A stretch of 57,729 nucleotides of DNA. Source: Magnetovibrio blakemorei (GTDB taxonomy: Bacteria > Pseudomonadota > Alphaproteobacteria > Rhodospirillales > Magnetovibrionaceae). Below the pieces are notes generated by a model. It was not told where the DNA came from. It saw only the letters and a program-made list of their open reading frames with translations, and did no database searches. Positions 9,458-19,282 of the stretch are shown piece after piece. The first letter of the stretch is position 1. Every line of letters starts with the position of its first letter. Position numbers and translations under genes: made by a program. The stretch lies in NCBI RefSeq assembly GCF_001746755.1, contig NZ_MCGG01000072.1, forward strand, positions 1 through 57,729, read 5' to 3'.

Positions 9458-9480
9458 ACTTAGCTTTCCTTCATAAGAAT

Positions 9481-9550
9481 AAGGCAGGCCTATTGCTGTT
9501 TTGCCTACCAATGGTTCCTGCCTTGCCCGTCCCGGCCATCCGGTAACGGG
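9481..9550 (-). promoter_or_regulatory. Structured 5' leader of pnp
   Basis: Two hairpins lie between the rpsO terminator and pnp: an 8-bp stem (9481-9488 with 9517-9524) and a branched GC stem (9526-9535 with 9540-9550, containing CCGG paired with CCGG). In E. coli a double-stranded pnp leader is cut by RNase III and mediates autoregulation. The same is possible here but is inference. Confidence 0.4.
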
Positions 9551-9655
9551 TGCGACTATTCAGGCCATAACCCTTTGGGGTCCATACCCTGCAGGTCCTG
9601 GCCATCCAAGTCTTGGTCTTTTCATTCGGGCTGAAGTGTTAAATGCCGCGCGTCA

Positions 9656-9695
9656 ACAAAAAGACCAACGGCCAGCTCCTTTGGAGAGCTGGCCG
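9656..9695 (-). terminator. Rho-independent terminator after rpsO
   Basis: A 10-bp stem (9669-9678 with 9686-9695) and 7-nt loop are followed on the minus strand by TTGGTCTTTTT. It lies right after the rpsO stop, so it separates rpsO from pnp at least partly. Confidence 0.8.
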
Positions 9696-9703
9696 CAAGC
9701 ACC

Positions 9704-9973
9704 TTAACGGCGCAGGCCGAGGCGCTTGATCAGGGTCTGATAGCGCGTTTGGTCTTTCCGTTTGGTGTAATCCAAAAGGCGACGGCGCAGACCAACCATG
9801 ATCAGCAACCCGCGGCGCGAGTGGTGATCTTTTTTGTGGATCTTGAGATGTTCGGTCAAGTTCAAAATCCGTTCGGTGAGAACAGCGACTTGAACTTCGG
9901 GAGAACCGGTATCTTCCGGCTTAATGGCGTATTCTTTGATGAGCTCTTGTTTGCGCTCTGCGGTAATCGACAT
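9704..9973 (-). CDS. rpsO: 30S ribosomal protein S15
   Basis: The 89-aa length and sequence ([57 protein letters not shown]) are those of S15, which binds 16S rRNA at the three-way junction of the central domain and is a primary binder in 30S assembly. A GGAG site precedes the ATG. It follows truB closely in the translation operon and is followed by a terminator. Confidence 0.98.
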   Translation of the reverse strand: MSITAERKQELIKEYAIKPEDTGSPEVQVAVLTERILNLTEHLKIHKKDHHSRRGLLIMVGLRRRLLDYTKRKDQTRYQTLIKRLGLRR

Positions 9974-9988
9974 CGTGTACTCCTATAT

Positions 9989-10939
9989 TTAAAGATTAAG
10001 GACACGGATCGGACGGATTTCCCCGCCTTCGATCCTAGCCAGAGCCAGCGGCACAGTGCCCTCCATAACAACAACGGTTTGTCCAAACGCCACCTTCACA
10101 TCGGGTGATCGACTGAGAACCGCCATTGCCGGAGCGGGCATGCCGTGTCGCATGTTTCCGGCCTCGGCTTCCGTCAAGGCCAGCGCCGGGATGTCGTCCA
10201 GCGCGGTCATAATCGGAAGCACAGCTTCTTCGAGGCGCGCACTATGCCCCATGGACTCTAAGGAATCCAGCGAAATAACTTGGTTTTCGGTGAACGGACC
10301 GGCTTGGGTGCGACGCAAATCGGCAACATAGCCAACAGTCCCCAGGCGCGCCGCCAAATCGCGGGCTAACGACCTGATATAAGTACCTTTTCCACATTTT
10401 ACATCGATCACGGCCAGATCCGCCTCGGGCATCTCAACCAAGGTGATTTTGTCGATGTGCACGGCGCGGGACTTCATTTCCAGCGCGGGTTCGTCCCCAT
10501 TTTGCGCGTGGGCCAATTTTCGGGCCAGTTTATAGGCGCGCTCGCCATCAATTTTGAGGGCCGAGAAAATGGGAGGAACTTGTTCAATATCGCCTTCGAA
10601 CTCGGGCAACACGGCTTCGATTTCTTCTGCCGTCGGACGCACGTCGGAGGTTTCGGTGACTTGGCCTTCCGCATCCAAGGTGGTGCGGGCCTCGCCAAAC
10701 CGCACCCAGCAGCGATAGGCTTTTTGACCGTCCATCACAAACGACATGGTTTTGGTGGCTTCGCCCAGCGCAATGGGCAACACGCCGGTTGCCAGCGGGT
10801 CAAGGGTGCCGCCGTGGCCGGCCTTTTGCGCATTCAGCAAAAACCGCACCTTGCCCACCGCCTGGCTGGAACTCATGCCCTTGGGTTTGTCGAAAGCGAC
10901 CCAACCGTGAACCGGCAGGCCTTTGCGTTTACGCGCCAT
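9989..10939 (-). CDS. truB: tRNA pseudouridine(55) synthase
   Basis: The 316-aa protein converts U55 of the T-loop of tRNAs to pseudouridine. The catalytic aspartate lies in GGTLDPLATGVLPIALGEATK (about residues 39-59). The conserved KGTYIRSLARDL segment and a short C-terminal PUA-like region (ending IRPIRVLNL) are also present. The start is supported by the standard N-terminus (GWVAFDKPKGMSSSQAVGKV). It lies between rbfA and rpsO, the usual place. A palindromic repeat separates it from rbfA. Confidence 0.97.
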   Translation of the reverse strand: MARKRKGLPVHGWVAFDKPKGMSSSQAVGKVRFLLNAQKAGHGGTLDPLATGVLPIALGEATKTMSFVMDGQKAYRCWVRFGEARTTLDAEGQVTETSDVRPTAEEIEAVLPEFEGDIEQVPPIFSALKIDGERAYKLARKLAHAQNGDEPALEMKSRAVHIDKITLVEMPEADLAVIDVKCGKGTYIRSLARDLAARLGTVGYVADLRRTQAGPFTENQVISLDSLESMGHSARLEEAVLPIMTALDDIPALALTEAEAGNMRHGMPAPAMAVLSRSPDVKVAFGQTVVVMEGTVPLALARIEGGEIRPIRVLNL

Positions 10940-11015
10940 GAATTTTATCTCTGCCCCAAATGCGTGGGCCGCACGGTCGGCGGCAGGTCACAAACATCGC
11001 ATTAAATCGCTATAT

Positions 11016-11057
11016 GGATTGCGTCGTCATTGCGAGGAGCAACGCGACGAAGCAATC
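11016..11057. repeat. REP-like palindromic element between rbfA and truB
   Basis: A 13-bp inverted repeat with one mismatch (GGATTGCGTCGTC at 11016-11028 with GACGAAGCAATCC at 11045-11057) encloses the unit ATTGCGAGGAGCAACGC. The pattern resembles intergenic palindromes that occur in many copies in proteobacterial genomes. Only one copy was noticed in this window. It may form an RNA hairpin within the operon mRNA. Confidence 0.6.
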
Positions 11058-11070
11058 CAGAGCCGAACTC

Positions 11071-11514
11071 TTACTCTTCTTCATTCGCCCCATCGTCGAG
11101 CTCGTCGTCGTGATGAAGATCGCGCGCGACCTCTGGGCTGTGCAGCAACGCGTCGATGTGACCGGCAAAATCAAACGACGGGTCGTGTTCGAAATGCAAG
11201 ATCGGGGCGTAGCGCAAGTTCACCTTGCGCACCACTTCGTGGCGCAAGAATTTTGACGCCCGACGGAGCGCGTCGAGAACTTCTTTCACCGCTTCCCCAT
11301 CACCGCCGCCCAACGGCGTCACAAAACAGGTGGCGTGCTTCAAATCGGGACTGGTGCGCACTTCGGTGACGGTGACCGGCGTGCTCGCCAAGGTCGGATC
11401 GCGCAAATCGCCGCGCTCCAAAATCCATGCCAACGCATGGCGCACTTCTTCGCCCACGCGCAACTGGCGCTGGCTGGGGCCTTTGGCCGTATGATGGGTG
11501 CCGTGGCGGGTCAT
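11071..11514 (-). CDS. rbfA: Ribosome-binding factor A
   Basis: The start at 11514 ([28 protein letters not shown]) gives 147 aa; the frame is open upstream but without family similarity. RbfA is a KH-fold protein that helps late maturation of the 30S subunit and the 5' end of 16S rRNA. Recognisable parts are [33 protein letters not shown] and the tail with [16 protein letters not shown]. The C-terminus is extended and acidic. The ribosome-binding site is weak. It sits between infB and truB as expected. Confidence 0.95.
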   Translation of the reverse strand: MTRHGTHHTAKGPSQRQLRVGEEVRHALAWILERGDLRDPTLASTPVTVTEVRTSPDLKHATCFVTPLGGGDGEAVKEVLDALRRASKFLRHEVVRKVNLRYAPILHFEHDPSFDFAGHIDALLHSPEVARDLHHDDELDDGANEEE

Positions 11515-11565
11515 GACGATTGCCCTATCGATTGCTCTGGCGGTGAATGCCTGAGCACATGTTCG

Positions 11566-11613
11566 CAGCGAAAACGCTGTGAGCTCCGCATCCGAACCGG
11601 TTGCGGAGCTCAC
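11566..11613 (-). other. Strong RNA hairpins between infB and rbfA
   Basis: A perfect 12-bp stem (11579-11590 with 11602-11613, 11-nt loop) is followed on the minus strand by a second 5-bp stem with an AAAA/TTTT loop (11566-11579). There is no terminal T-run, so this is more likely an mRNA processing or stability structure within the operon than a full terminator. Confidence 0.55.
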
Positions 11614-11623
11614 GACGTCTAAA

Positions 11624-14266
11624 TTATTCTTCAAGCTTGCGTGCCACTTCGATCACGTCGAAGCACTCAATGATATCGCCTTGTTTGATGTCATCGTAGT
11701 TGGCGAAAGACATCCCGCATTCGGTGCCTTCTTTCACTTCCTTCGCATCATCCTTAAAGCGTTTGAGCTGGCTCAACTCGCCTTCATGAATAACCACATC
11801 GTTGCGCAGCAAGCGAACCTTGGAGCCGCGCTTGACCATGCCGTCGGTGACCATACAGCCGGCAACCTTGCCAACCTTGGACACCGCAAACACTTCGCGA
11901 ATTTGGGCGTAGCCGAGGAATTGTTCTTTCAACGTCGGCGCCAACATACCGCTCAACGCGTTGCGCATGTCGTCAATGGCGTCATAGATGATCGAGTAGT
12001 AGCGAATATCGACGCCATCGCGCTTGGCCAAATCACGGGCCTGCGCATTGGCGCGCACGTTGAAGCCCATGATGAAGCCCCCCGATGCGCGGGCCAAAAT
12101 GACGTCCGATTCGTTGATGCCGCCGACCGCACCGTGGAGAATTTGCGCTTTGACTTCGTCGGTGCCCATTTTTTCCAAGGCCGCAGAAATGGCTTCCAAA
12201 GACCCGTGCACGTCGGCTTTGACGACGATCGGCAAGGTTTGGGCTTCGCCTTCTTTGATCTTTTCGAACATTTGTTCCAAGGTTCCGCGACGTCCCGCAG
12301 CAGAACGCAGATCACGTTTTTTGCGGGTGCGGTATTCGGTGACTTCACGGGCGCGCGCTTCGTCGACGACCACAACCACTTCATCGCCTGCGTCAGGGGT
12401 GCCGTTGAGGCCGAGAATTTCCACCGGCATCCCAGGCACGGCTTCTTCGATTTGCTGGCCGTGATCATCGATCAAGGCGCGCACACGGCCCCATTCGGAA
12501 CCTGCAACAAAGATATCGCCGCGCCGCAAGGTGCCGCGTTGAATAAGCGCGGTGGCAACCGAGCCACGGCCCTGTTCAACTTTGGCTTCAACAATAACGC
12601 CTTCGGCAGGACGGTTCGGGTTGGCCTTAAGATCAAGGATTTCCGCCTGCAACAAAATCGCTTCTTCCAGCTTGTCCAAGCCGGTGCGCGATTTCGCCGA
12701 AACGTCCACGGCCAACACTTCGCCGCCCATTTCTTCCACCACGATTTCGTGCTGCAACAACTGTTGGCGCACTTTGCCCGGGTTGGCGTCGGGCTTGTCG
12801 CATTTGTTGATGGCGACGATGATCGGCACGTTTGCGGCCTTGGCGTGGTGAATGGCTTCAATGGTTTGTGGCATCACGCTGTCGTCAGCTGCCACCACCA
12901 AAATAACGATATCGGTGACTTTGGCGCCACGTGCACGCATGTCGGTGAACGCGGCGTGACCCGGCGTATCGACGAAGGTGATCTTCGCGCCACTTTCCAG
13001 TCTCACCTGATAGGCACCGATGTGCTGGGTGATGCCGCCCGCTTCGCCGCCCGCCACATCGGTGGTGCGCAGCGCATCAAGCAAGGACGTTTTACCATGA
13101 TCGACGTGACCCATAACGGTGACCACCGGAGGACGGCGGATCATGTCCGCATCCTCATCAACGATCCCGCCGAGGCCGGTTTCAACGTCGGCGTCGGAAA
13201 CGCGTTGCAGGTTATGACCGAATTCCGTCACAACCAGTTCCGCAGTGTCGGCGTCGATGATTTGATTGACGGTCGCCATGACCCCCATCTTCATCAGTTC
13301 ACGCACCACGTCCACGCCCCGCTCGGCCATACGATTGGCCAGCTCTTGCACGGTGATGGTTTCGGGAACGACCACGTCACGGACGATTTTCTTGTTTTCC
13401 GCGCGCGCCATTTGCTGGCGCTGTTTTTCTTTTTCACGCTTGCGTTTGACCGACGCCAAAGACCGCTGACGTTCTTCGGTCGCGCCTTCGCTCAAAGCCG
13501 ATGAAATGGTCAGCTTGCCCGCACGACGGCGTTCATCGCCACGGCTGCGCGACGGCGGCACAACGGCACCTTCGCCCTTGTTGTCGCCTTTGGCATCACC
13601 TTTCGGCTTTTTGACTTTTTTGGCTTTTTTGGCGTCTTCTTTGGCTTTTTCCGGATCGGGCAAAGAGGCCGGATCAACGTCTTGGGAACGCGGTGCCGGG
13701 CGCGCAGGAGCCGCACGCACCGGGCCGCTCGCAGCCGCCGGAGCCTCGTTAACAACGGGCTCAGCGCTCTGGCTTCCCTCGGCTTTCGCCTGGGCCGCTT
13801 CGGCCGCGGCTTGTTTGGCTTTTTCAGCTTCTTCGATGGCGCGACGTTCGGCTTCTTCGGCAGCACGCTTTTGTTCTTCGATGGCGCGGATCTTGGACCC
13901 TTCAAGCGCCTTGGCGCGGGCTTCGCGTTCGCTGTCGGTCAGATTGTCGTCATGCTGAACGGGCGGCGTCGGCGGGGTCACATGAGCCGGCTGCTGAACG
14001 GGCGCCGCAGGGGCCTCGATCGGGGCAAAGGGCGACGGTTCGCGAACCTGCGCCATCTTGCCGTTGGCGTCCTGAGCGTAGGTGCGTTTTTTCTTCACCT
14101 CAACCGCGACCATTTTGGAGCGGCCATGCGAAAAACTCTGCTTCACCGTCCCGGCGTCAACAGTCTTTTTCAGCTCGAGCGTGCCGGGCCGCTTAAGAGT
14201 CAGCGGTTTTTTTCCGGTTTCGCCTGCTTCGCTGCCGTTTGTCTTGCTGTCGTTTGTATCGCTCAT
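11624..14266 (-). CDS. infB: Translation initiation factor IF-2
   Basis: The 880-aa GTPase positions initiator fMet-tRNA on the 30S subunit and promotes 50S joining. A long N-terminal part (about 1-300) is rich in Ala, Lys, Glu and Pro with a charged coiled-coil stretch, as in alphaproteobacterial IF-2. The G domain has GHVDHGKT at 386-393, DTPGHAAF near 435 and NKCDKP near 488. Domains II, III and the fMet-tRNA-binding C-terminal domain follow ([11 protein letters not shown] near the end). It begins two bases after the ylxR stop, in the canonical nusA operon order. Confidence 0.98.
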   Translation of the reverse strand: MSDTNDSKTNGSEAGETGKKPLTLKRPGTLELKKTVDAGTVKQSFSHGRSKMVAVEVKKKRTYAQDANGKMAQVREPSPFAPIEAPAAPVQQPAHVTPPTPPVQHDDNLTDSEREARAKALEGSKIRAIEEQKRAAEEAERRAIEEAEKAKQAAAEAAQAKAEGSQSAEPVVNEAPAAASGPVRAAPARPAPRSQDVDPASLPDPEKAKEDAKKAKKVKKPKGDAKGDNKGEGAVVPPSRSRGDERRRAGKLTISSALSEGATEERQRSLASVKRKREKEKQRQQMARAENKKIVRDVVVPETITVQELANRMAERGVDVVRELMKMGVMATVNQIIDADTAELVVTEFGHNLQRVSDADVETGLGGIVDEDADMIRRPPVVTVMGHVDHGKTSLLDALRTTDVAGGEAGGITQHIGAYQVRLESGAKITFVDTPGHAAFTDMRARGAKVTDIVILVVAADDSVMPQTIEAIHHAKAANVPIIVAINKCDKPDANPGKVRQQLLQHEIVVEEMGGEVLAVDVSAKSRTGLDKLEEAILLQAEILDLKANPNRPAEGVIVEAKVEQGRGSVATALIQRGTLRRGDIFVAGSEWGRVRALIDDHGQQIEEAVPGMPVEILGLNGTPDAGDEVVVVVDEARAREVTEYRTRKKRDLRSAAGRRGTLEQMFEKIKEGEAQTLPIVVKADVHGSLEAISAALEKMGTDEVKAQILHGAVGGINESDVILARASGGFIMGFNVRANAQARDLAKRDGVDIRYYSIIYDAIDDMRNALSGMLAPTLKEQFLGYAQIREVFAVSKVGKVAGCMVTDGMVKRGSKVRLLRNDVVIHEGELSQLKRFKDDAKEVKEGTECGMSFANYDDIKQGDIIECFDVIEVARKLEE

Positions 14267-14267
14267 G

Positions 14268-14936
14268 TCACTCCGTTTTCGAGCTTAGCCCGAATTGGTC
14301 GGCTTTATTTTCTGGTCCGCCCAGGTTCACGTTACCTGCGAGCGGTTGGTCCAAAACACCTGCCAAGCGGCGGGCGTCTTGCAAAAATGCTTTGGCCATT
14401 TTGCCCTGCGATATCACCGCATGCACGGCATTATCGCGGCCAATGGCCCGGCCTATTTCTTCGGCCGTAAACAACGCCACAACCGCCACACCGGGGGCCA
14501 GGCGCATCACTTTTTCACGTCCGTCTTCACCGCCATCGGCGGCTTCGATCAAAACACCAGGGGCGTTGCCCTTGGCTGTACCTTTGCCTTTGACGCTGGC
14601 GCGGACATTGTCATAGCCCTGCACCAAGTCACCGGCGCGGCGCGCCAGACCGATCCGGTCCAAACAGCGCGCCCGCAACAACCGGGCGACATCGGCAACC
14701 AACGTATCGGTCACTTTGGCCCGAGCCTTCGCCGCACGGGCAAAAGACCCTTTGGCTGCCGCCGTTTTTAGCATATCCAGCCGCGCGGACAACCATAATC
14801 CCCGACCCGGCAGTTTTCCGGCAACATCAAACACCACAACGTCGTCCGGTCCGATGACAAAACGAAGCATTTCTGCGCACGGTTTTGTCTCTCCCGAAAC
14901 GAGGCAGCGACGCTCTGGACCAAGAGCCTTGCTCAC
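14268..14936 (-). CDS. ylxR: YlxR (DUF448)/L7Ae-like RNA-binding protein
   Basis: A GTG at 14936 with GGAGGG seven bases upstream gives 222 aa and removes the 50-bp overlap with nusA that an upstream ATG (15014) would need. The N-terminal DUF448/YlxR domain has [10 protein letters not shown] and the GRGLWLSAR signature. A second half with [17 protein letters not shown] and [16 protein letters not shown] looks like an L7Ae/L30e-type RNA-binding domain. The pairing of both domains is common in alphaproteobacteria. It probably works with NusA or ribosomal RNA; the molecular role is not settled. Confidence 0.88.
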   Translation of the reverse strand: MSKALGPERRCLVSGETKPCAEMLRFVIGPDDVVVFDVAGKLPGRGLWLSARLDMLKTAAAKGSFARAAKARAKVTDTLVADVARLLRARCLDRIGLARRAGDLVQGYDNVRASVKGKGTAKGNAPGVLIEAADGGEDGREKVMRLAPGVAVVALFTAEEIGRAIGRDNAVHAVISQGKMAKAFLQDARRLAGVLDQPLAGNVNLGGPENKADQFGLSSKTE

Positions 14937-14964
14937 TCTTGAACCCTCCGCCCTGCCAGGTGCC

Positions 14965-16533
14965 TTATTCGCCTTCACCTTCGCTGGCGGCTTCACCAGC
15001 ATTTTCGTCTTCAAACCAGTGCGCGCGCGCCAACATGATGATCGCGTTGGCTTGCTCTTCGTTCAATTTCACCAGCGGCGGCATCATTTCGACCAGCTCG
15101 TCACCGGCCAAATCGGCCAAGTCGTCACGGGTTTTGACACCCTTTTCGCCGAGCGCCACGGCAATTTCCGCCGTTACGCCTGCGATTTCGAACAACTCAT
15201 CGGCAACACCCAAATCCCGGCGCTTTTCGTTCAGTTCTTCGTCGCGACGTTCCAGGTAGCCCCGTGCGCGCATGCGCAGCTCTTCGGCCACATCTTCGTC
15301 AAAGCCTTCGATGGAGGTCAATTCTTCCACCGGCACGAATGCCACTTCTTCGATGGACGTGAAGCCTTCGGTCACCAACAGGTGGGCAATCACATCGTCC
15401 ACGTCGAGCGCTTCGATGATCAACTGGGTGCGGGCTTGGAATTCAAGCTGACGACGTTCAGATTCTTCGGCCTCGGTCAGAATGTCGATGTTCCAACCCG
15501 AAAGCTGGGACGCCAAGCGCACGTTCTGGCCGCGCCGCCCGATGGCCAGGCTCAACTGATCGTCGGGCACCACCACTTCGATGGTGTTCTTTTCTTCGTC
15601 CAACACCACCTTGACCACTTCTGCCGGGGCCAAAGCGTTGACGATGAAGGTCGCGGGATCGGGGGAATACTGGATGATGTCGATTTTTTCACCCTGCAAT
15701 TCGCCCACCACGGCCTGCACGCGCGAACCGCGCATACCGATACACGGACCGACCGGATCGATGGAGCTGTCGTTGCTTTTCACGGCGATTTTCGCACGCG
15801 ATCCGGGATCGCGGGCGGCGGACATGATTTCGATCACGCCGTCATAAATTTCCGGGACTTCCTGGGCAAACAATTTGACCATGAAATCGGGATGGGTGCG
15901 CGACAGGAAAATCTGCGGACCGCGTTGTTCTTCGCGCACGTCCATGATGTAGGCACGAACCCGGTCGCCATTGTTGAAATGTTCGCGCGGAATTGTTTCA
16001 TCGCGGCGCATCAACGCTTCGCTGCGGCCCAAATCGACCACCACATTGCCAAATTCGATGCGCTTGACGATGCCGTTGACCACTTCGCCGATGCGATCTT
16101 TGTATTCTTCGTATTGACGCTTGCGTTCGGCTTCACGCACTTTTTGCACGATCACTTGCTTGGCGGTTTGTGCGGCAATGCGGCCAAAATCGATAGGCGG
16201 CAAAGGATCGATGATAAATTCGCCAACCACGGCATCGGGCTTTTTGCGCAGCGCGCGCGCCAATGGCTGCTGGGTATGATCGTTTTCGATTTCCGCATCA
16301 TCAGCCACCACTTCCAAGTAGCGCGCCAGCGTGATCTCACCGGTGTTCCTGTCAATGTGGGCGCGAATGTCGTGCTCGTGGCCGTATTTTGAACGACCTG
16401 CACGTTGAATCGCTTGCTCCATAGCGTCCAAAACTTCGTCGCGATGAATGCCTTTATCGCGGGCCACCGTATCGGCGACGGTCAAAAGTTCGGGGCGCAC
16501 GTGAACGCCGGTGGTCTGAATGGTGTTGCTCAT
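14965..16533 (-). CDS. nusA: Transcription termination/antitermination protein NusA
   Basis: The 522-aa protein binds RNA polymerase and nascent RNA and modulates pausing, termination and rRNA antitermination. It has the N-terminal polymerase-binding domain (about 1-130), an S1 domain (GEVVNGIVKRIEFGNVVVDLG), KH1 and KH2 (CIGMRGSRVQAVVGEL; AIGRRGQNVRLASQL) and a C-terminal helix-hairpin-helix region (VKTRDDLADLAGDELVEM) of the alphaproteobacterial type. Its ATG overlaps the rimP stop as ATGA, a sign of coupled translation. Confidence 0.98.
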   Translation of the reverse strand: MSNTIQTTGVHVRPELLTVADTVARDKGIHRDEVLDAMEQAIQRAGRSKYGHEHDIRAHIDRNTGEITLARYLEVVADDAEIENDHTQQPLARALRKKPDAVVGEFIIDPLPPIDFGRIAAQTAKQVIVQKVREAERKRQYEEYKDRIGEVVNGIVKRIEFGNVVVDLGRSEALMRRDETIPREHFNNGDRVRAYIMDVREEQRGPQIFLSRTHPDFMVKLFAQEVPEIYDGVIEIMSAARDPGSRAKIAVKSNDSSIDPVGPCIGMRGSRVQAVVGELQGEKIDIIQYSPDPATFIVNALAPAEVVKVVLDEEKNTIEVVVPDDQLSLAIGRRGQNVRLASQLSGWNIDILTEAEESERRQLEFQARTQLIIEALDVDDVIAHLLVTEGFTSIEEVAFVPVEELTSIEGFDEDVAEELRMRARGYLERRDEELNEKRRDLGVADELFEIAGVTAEIAVALGEKGVKTRDDLADLAGDELVEMMPPLVKLNEEQANAIIMLARAHWFEDENAGEAASEGEGE

Positions 16534-17027
16534 TTGGTCTGCTCCGTGGCGGCCGCCGCGATCAATTCGTCGGTCAGCATCAGTTTCGCACGTTGTACGT
16601 CTTCGAATGCGAGCGTGTGTGGTTCATCTTCTTCGCACTCGATTAAAATTCTTTGCTCTTCATCAAGCCCCAACAGGCGCCCTAAATAACGTTTGCGCCC
16701 ATCAATGCCCGTCTTCAATTCAATCTTCACATCAAACCCAGCCCAGGTCTGATAGTCTTGCAAACGCGTCAGCGGACGATCGATGCCCGGAGAACTGACC
16801 TCTAAGGTAAATTCCCCTTCGATCGGGTCTTCCACATCCAAAACAGCCGATATGGACCGGCTGATGGTGGCGCAATCTTCGACATCTATGCAGGTGCCGT
16901 CGGCGCGTTCCGCCATGATTTGCAGCCTTGGATGCTTGGCCCCCGTGATCTGCACGCGCACGATTTCATAACCCTGATCTTTAATCGTGGGCGTGATCAT
17001 CTTTTGAATGCGTTGGGCCAGATCCAT
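16530..17027 (-). CDS. rimP: Ribosome maturation factor RimP
   Basis: RimP acts early in 30S assembly. The ATG at 17027 (MDLAQRIQKMITPTIKDQGYEIV) gives 165 aa and matches the family start; an in-frame ATG at 17060 would add 11 residues. Neither has a strong ribosome-binding site, so the start is uncertain by 33 bases. The N-terminal alpha/beta domain has CIDVEDCATISRSISAVLD and EVSSPGIDRPL. An SH3-like C-terminal domain follows (YLGRLLGLDEEQRILIE). It is the first gene of the operon and overlaps nusA by 4 bp. Confidence 0.95.
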   Translation of the reverse strand: MDLAQRIQKMITPTIKDQGYEIVRVQITGAKHPRLQIMAERADGTCIDVEDCATISRSISAVLDVEDPIEGEFTLEVSSPGIDRPLTRLQDYQTWAGFDVKIELKTGIDGRKRYLGRLLGLDEEQRILIECEEDEPHTLAFEDVQRAKLMLTDELIAAAATEQTK

Positions 17028-17081
17028 GAGTGCCGAGTGCCTTAACGTTTTAACGAACATTCACGCTGTCGTTTAGGTAAC

Positions 17082-17113
17082 AAAAAAGGCGGGGCCCTTT
17101 CGGGACCCACCCC
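17082..17113 (-). terminator. Rho-independent terminator after trmB
   Basis: On the minus strand a GC stem of about ten pairs with one mismatch and a GAAA loop ends in six T (17087-17082). It closes the metK-trmB transcript and insulates the rimP operon that starts just beyond it. Confidence 0.85.
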
Positions 17114-17227
17114 ATTGTCTGATCCCTGCCAGACAGCGAGACTTGATTAACGTGAGGGGTTTCTACACCCAAGACAGGCGAAACGCAAGAGCTTGTTGCA
17201 CGGTACTCTGGCCCCTCAGCCCCTGCG

Positions 17228-17929
17228 TTATCCGGTTCGGGGCTTACGGCGAAAGCGCAGATACACAATGGTGTCACCCGCCAGACGCTTTTGTTCGTAG
17301 CGGGTACCGATCCAGTCTTCGGGCGGTTCGCGCCAATCTTCGGGGCCTTCGGCCATCCACTCAAAATCCGGGTGGCGGCTGACGTGGGCCAAGGCCCAAC
17401 GCACATAGCCCATATGATCAGAGGCCAGGCGAAATTCGCCGCCGTCTTCAAGCATCCGCGCCAGATCGTCCAAAAACGGCGTCTGGATCAAGCGCCGCTT
17501 GTGATGCTTGGTCTTGGGCCACGGATCGGGAAACAGTACAAACACCCGCGCCAGAGAACCGTCTGGAAAGTCCGGAAAAATATCGCGCGCGTCATCGGCG
17601 TGGATGCGCACGTTTTCGGAACCGTCGTTATCGAGCTGGCTCAAAAGCTTGCCGACCCCGTTCAAAAACGGTTCACAGCCGATAAAGCCGATGTCGGGAT
17701 GGGCTTTGGCTTGCTGAGACAGATGTTCACCGCCGCCAAAACCGATTTCCAGCCACAACGCTTTTGTGCCGGGCGGAAATTGATCGGGTATCGGCGTGCC
17801 GCTTTTCACTTGAAGACGCGGCAACAGATCGTCCATCAAACGTTCGCGGCCGGGACGTTGCTTTTTGCCACGCCGCCGGCCGTAGGAACGCAGATATCCA
17901 GGATCTGTGTTAGGGCTGTCGGAAGTCAT
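17228..17929 (-). CDS. trmB: tRNA (guanine-N7-)-methyltransferase
   Basis: The ATG at 17929 gives 233 aa, a normal length, and lies 13 bases after the metK stop; the frame is open further upstream inside metK. The SAM-dependent enzyme makes m7G46 in the tRNA variable loop. The SAM-binding motif EIGFGGGEHL and the catalytic/tRNA-binding segment FPDPWPKTKHHKRR are clear. The basic N-terminus (YGRRRGKKQRPGRE) fits tRNA binding. It is co-transcribed behind metK, so it shares the riboswitch-controlled promoter, which makes sense for a SAM user. Confidence 0.96.
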   Translation of the reverse strand: MTSDSPNTDPGYLRSYGRRRGKKQRPGRERLMDDLLPRLQVKSGTPIPDQFPPGTKALWLEIGFGGGEHLSQQAKAHPDIGFIGCEPFLNGVGKLLSQLDNDGSENVRIHADDARDIFPDFPDGSLARVFVLFPDPWPKTKHHKRRLIQTPFLDDLARMLEDGGEFRLASDHMGYVRWALAHVSRHPDFEWMAEGPEDWREPPEDWIGTRYEQKRLAGDTIVYLRFRRKPRTG

Positions 17930-17942
17930 CAACGGTTCGTTC

Positions 17943-19130
17943 TTAGAACGCCCCTTTGATGGCGTCCGCGATGTCGGTCTTTTCCCATGAGAAGCCGCCG
18001 TCGCCGTCCGGCTGACGACCAAAATGGCCATACGCCGCGGTGCGCGCATAAATCGCCCGGTTGAGCCCTAAATGGGTGCGAATGCCGCGCGGCGACAAAT
18101 CGACCAATTCTTGAAGAATTTTCGACAACTTGTCTTCATCCACGCTTCCGGTGCCATGGGTATCGACATAAACCGACAACGGATGCGACACGCCGATGGC
18201 GTAAGCCAGCTGGATGGTGCACTTGTCGGCCACCCCGGACGCCACCACGTTTTTCGCCAAATAACGCGAAACGTAAGCCGCCGAGCGGTCGACCTTGGTG
18301 GGATCTTTGCCCGAGAACGCGCCGCCGCCATGCGGAGCCGCACCGCCGTAAGTGTCGACGATGATTTTGCGCCCGGTCAGGCCGCAATCGCCATCGGGTC
18401 CGCCGATCACGAACTTGCCGGTCGGGTTGATGTAGATTTCTTCGCGCGGCGGCATCCATCCTTCGGGCAACACATGCTTGATGTGCGGCATCACGATGGC
18501 GGCCACTTCTTCTTGGCTCAACCCTTCGGCGTGCTGGGTCGACACAACGACTGAGGTCGCGCCAACCGGTTTGCCGTTCACATATTGCAGCGTCACCTGG
18601 CTTTTCGAATCGGGACCGATCCCCGCATCCGCGTCGGAATGACGGGCATCCGCCATGGAGCGCAGAATTTCGTGCGAGAAATAAATGGGTGCGGGCATCA
18701 AAACTTCGGTTTCGCGACACGCAAAGCCAAACATGATGCCTTGATCGCCGGCCCCTTCGTCCTTGTTGCCGCTGGCATCCACGCCCTGGGCAATGTCCGC
18801 AGATTGCGCATGCAAGTGAATTTCGACGCTGGCGGTTTCCCAATGAAAGCCATCTTGCTCATAGCCGATGTCTTTCACGCATTCGCGAGCAATTTGTTCG
18901 ATACGGTCTTTGTCGACGTTGCCTTTGGCATCCACCAAGGGAGCCGGGCCACGGACTTCACCGGCCAACACAATGCGGTTGGTGGTGGTGAGTGTTTCGC
19001 AAGCCACGCGGGCTTCTGGGTCGGCAGCCAAAAAAGCGTCGACCACGCCGTCGGAGATGCGATCACAGACCTTATCTGGGTGACCTTCGGAAACGGATTC
19101 GGATGTAAAGAGATAATCGTTTTTAGACAC
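17943..19130 (-). CDS. metK: S-adenosylmethionine synthetase
   Basis: The 395-aa cytosolic tetrameric enzyme makes SAM from methionine and ATP. Signatures include [24 protein letters not shown], and the P-loop-like [19 protein letters not shown]. The start codon is GTG at 19130 with GGGGA upstream; an ATG five bases upstream is out of frame. A SAM-II riboswitch and a sigma-70 promoter lie in the 220-bp leader, so SAM should feed back on its own synthesis. trmB follows in the same transcript. Confidence 0.98.
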   Translation of the reverse strand: MSKNDYLFTSESVSEGHPDKVCDRISDGVVDAFLAADPEARVACETLTTTNRIVLAGEVRGPAPLVDAKGNVDKDRIEQIARECVKDIGYEQDGFHWETASVEIHLHAQSADIAQGVDASGNKDEGAGDQGIMFGFACRETEVLMPAPIYFSHEILRSMADARHSDADAGIGPDSKSQVTLQYVNGKPVGATSVVVSTQHAEGLSQEEVAAIVMPHIKHVLPEGWMPPREEIYINPTGKFVIGGPDGDCGLTGRKIIVDTYGGAAPHGGGAFSGKDPTKVDRSAAYVSRYLAKNVVASGVADKCTIQLAYAIGVSHPLSVYVDTHGTGSVDEDKLSKILQELVDLSPRGIRTHLGLNRAIYARTAAYGHFGRQPDGDGGFSWEKTDIADAIKGAF

Positions 19131-19210
19131 GGCATTTTCCCCGTCAAAAAGTTAAGTCCAACGGACCCGGGGTGTGTGCTGAATATGAGCCGAAGCCCGG
19201 TGCCATACCA

Positions 19211-19266
19211 CACCCACTTAGCCTTTTTTTACGTGGTGGCAAGCGGTCCAAATCCGTCCACGTCTT
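19211..19266 (-). ncRNA. SAM-II riboswitch upstream of metK
   Basis: On the minus strand a P1 stem ACGTGG (19263-19258) pairs with CCACGT (19236-19231). The loop between has the SAM-II hallmarks GATTTGG, then CCGCTTGC, and the stem is followed by an A-rich linker and GCTAAGTGGG (19222-19213), the 3' arm of the conserved pseudoknot. SAM-II is a small alphaproteobacterial aptamer found before methionine and SAM genes. It begins about ten bases after the predicted transcription start. About 80 bases separate it from the metK start, with a short GC hairpin and TTTTT in between, so control may be by termination; that part is inference. Confidence 0.85.
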
Positions 19267-19282
19267 GTCTTAGGTACACATG

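Noticed and set aside
7229-9463. 744-codon open frame on the plus strand opposite pnp
   Set aside because: It is wholly antisense to a certain pnp gene, rich in His, Phe, Gln and Asp as expected for a mirror frame, and has no recognisable domain.
11579-13504. 641-codon plus-strand frame opposite infB
   Set aside because: Mirror of the infB GTPase region; composition and position fit an antisense shadow.
14716-16392. 558-codon plus-strand frame opposite nusA
   Set aside because: Antisense shadow of nusA and ylxR; no motif or ribosome-binding site.
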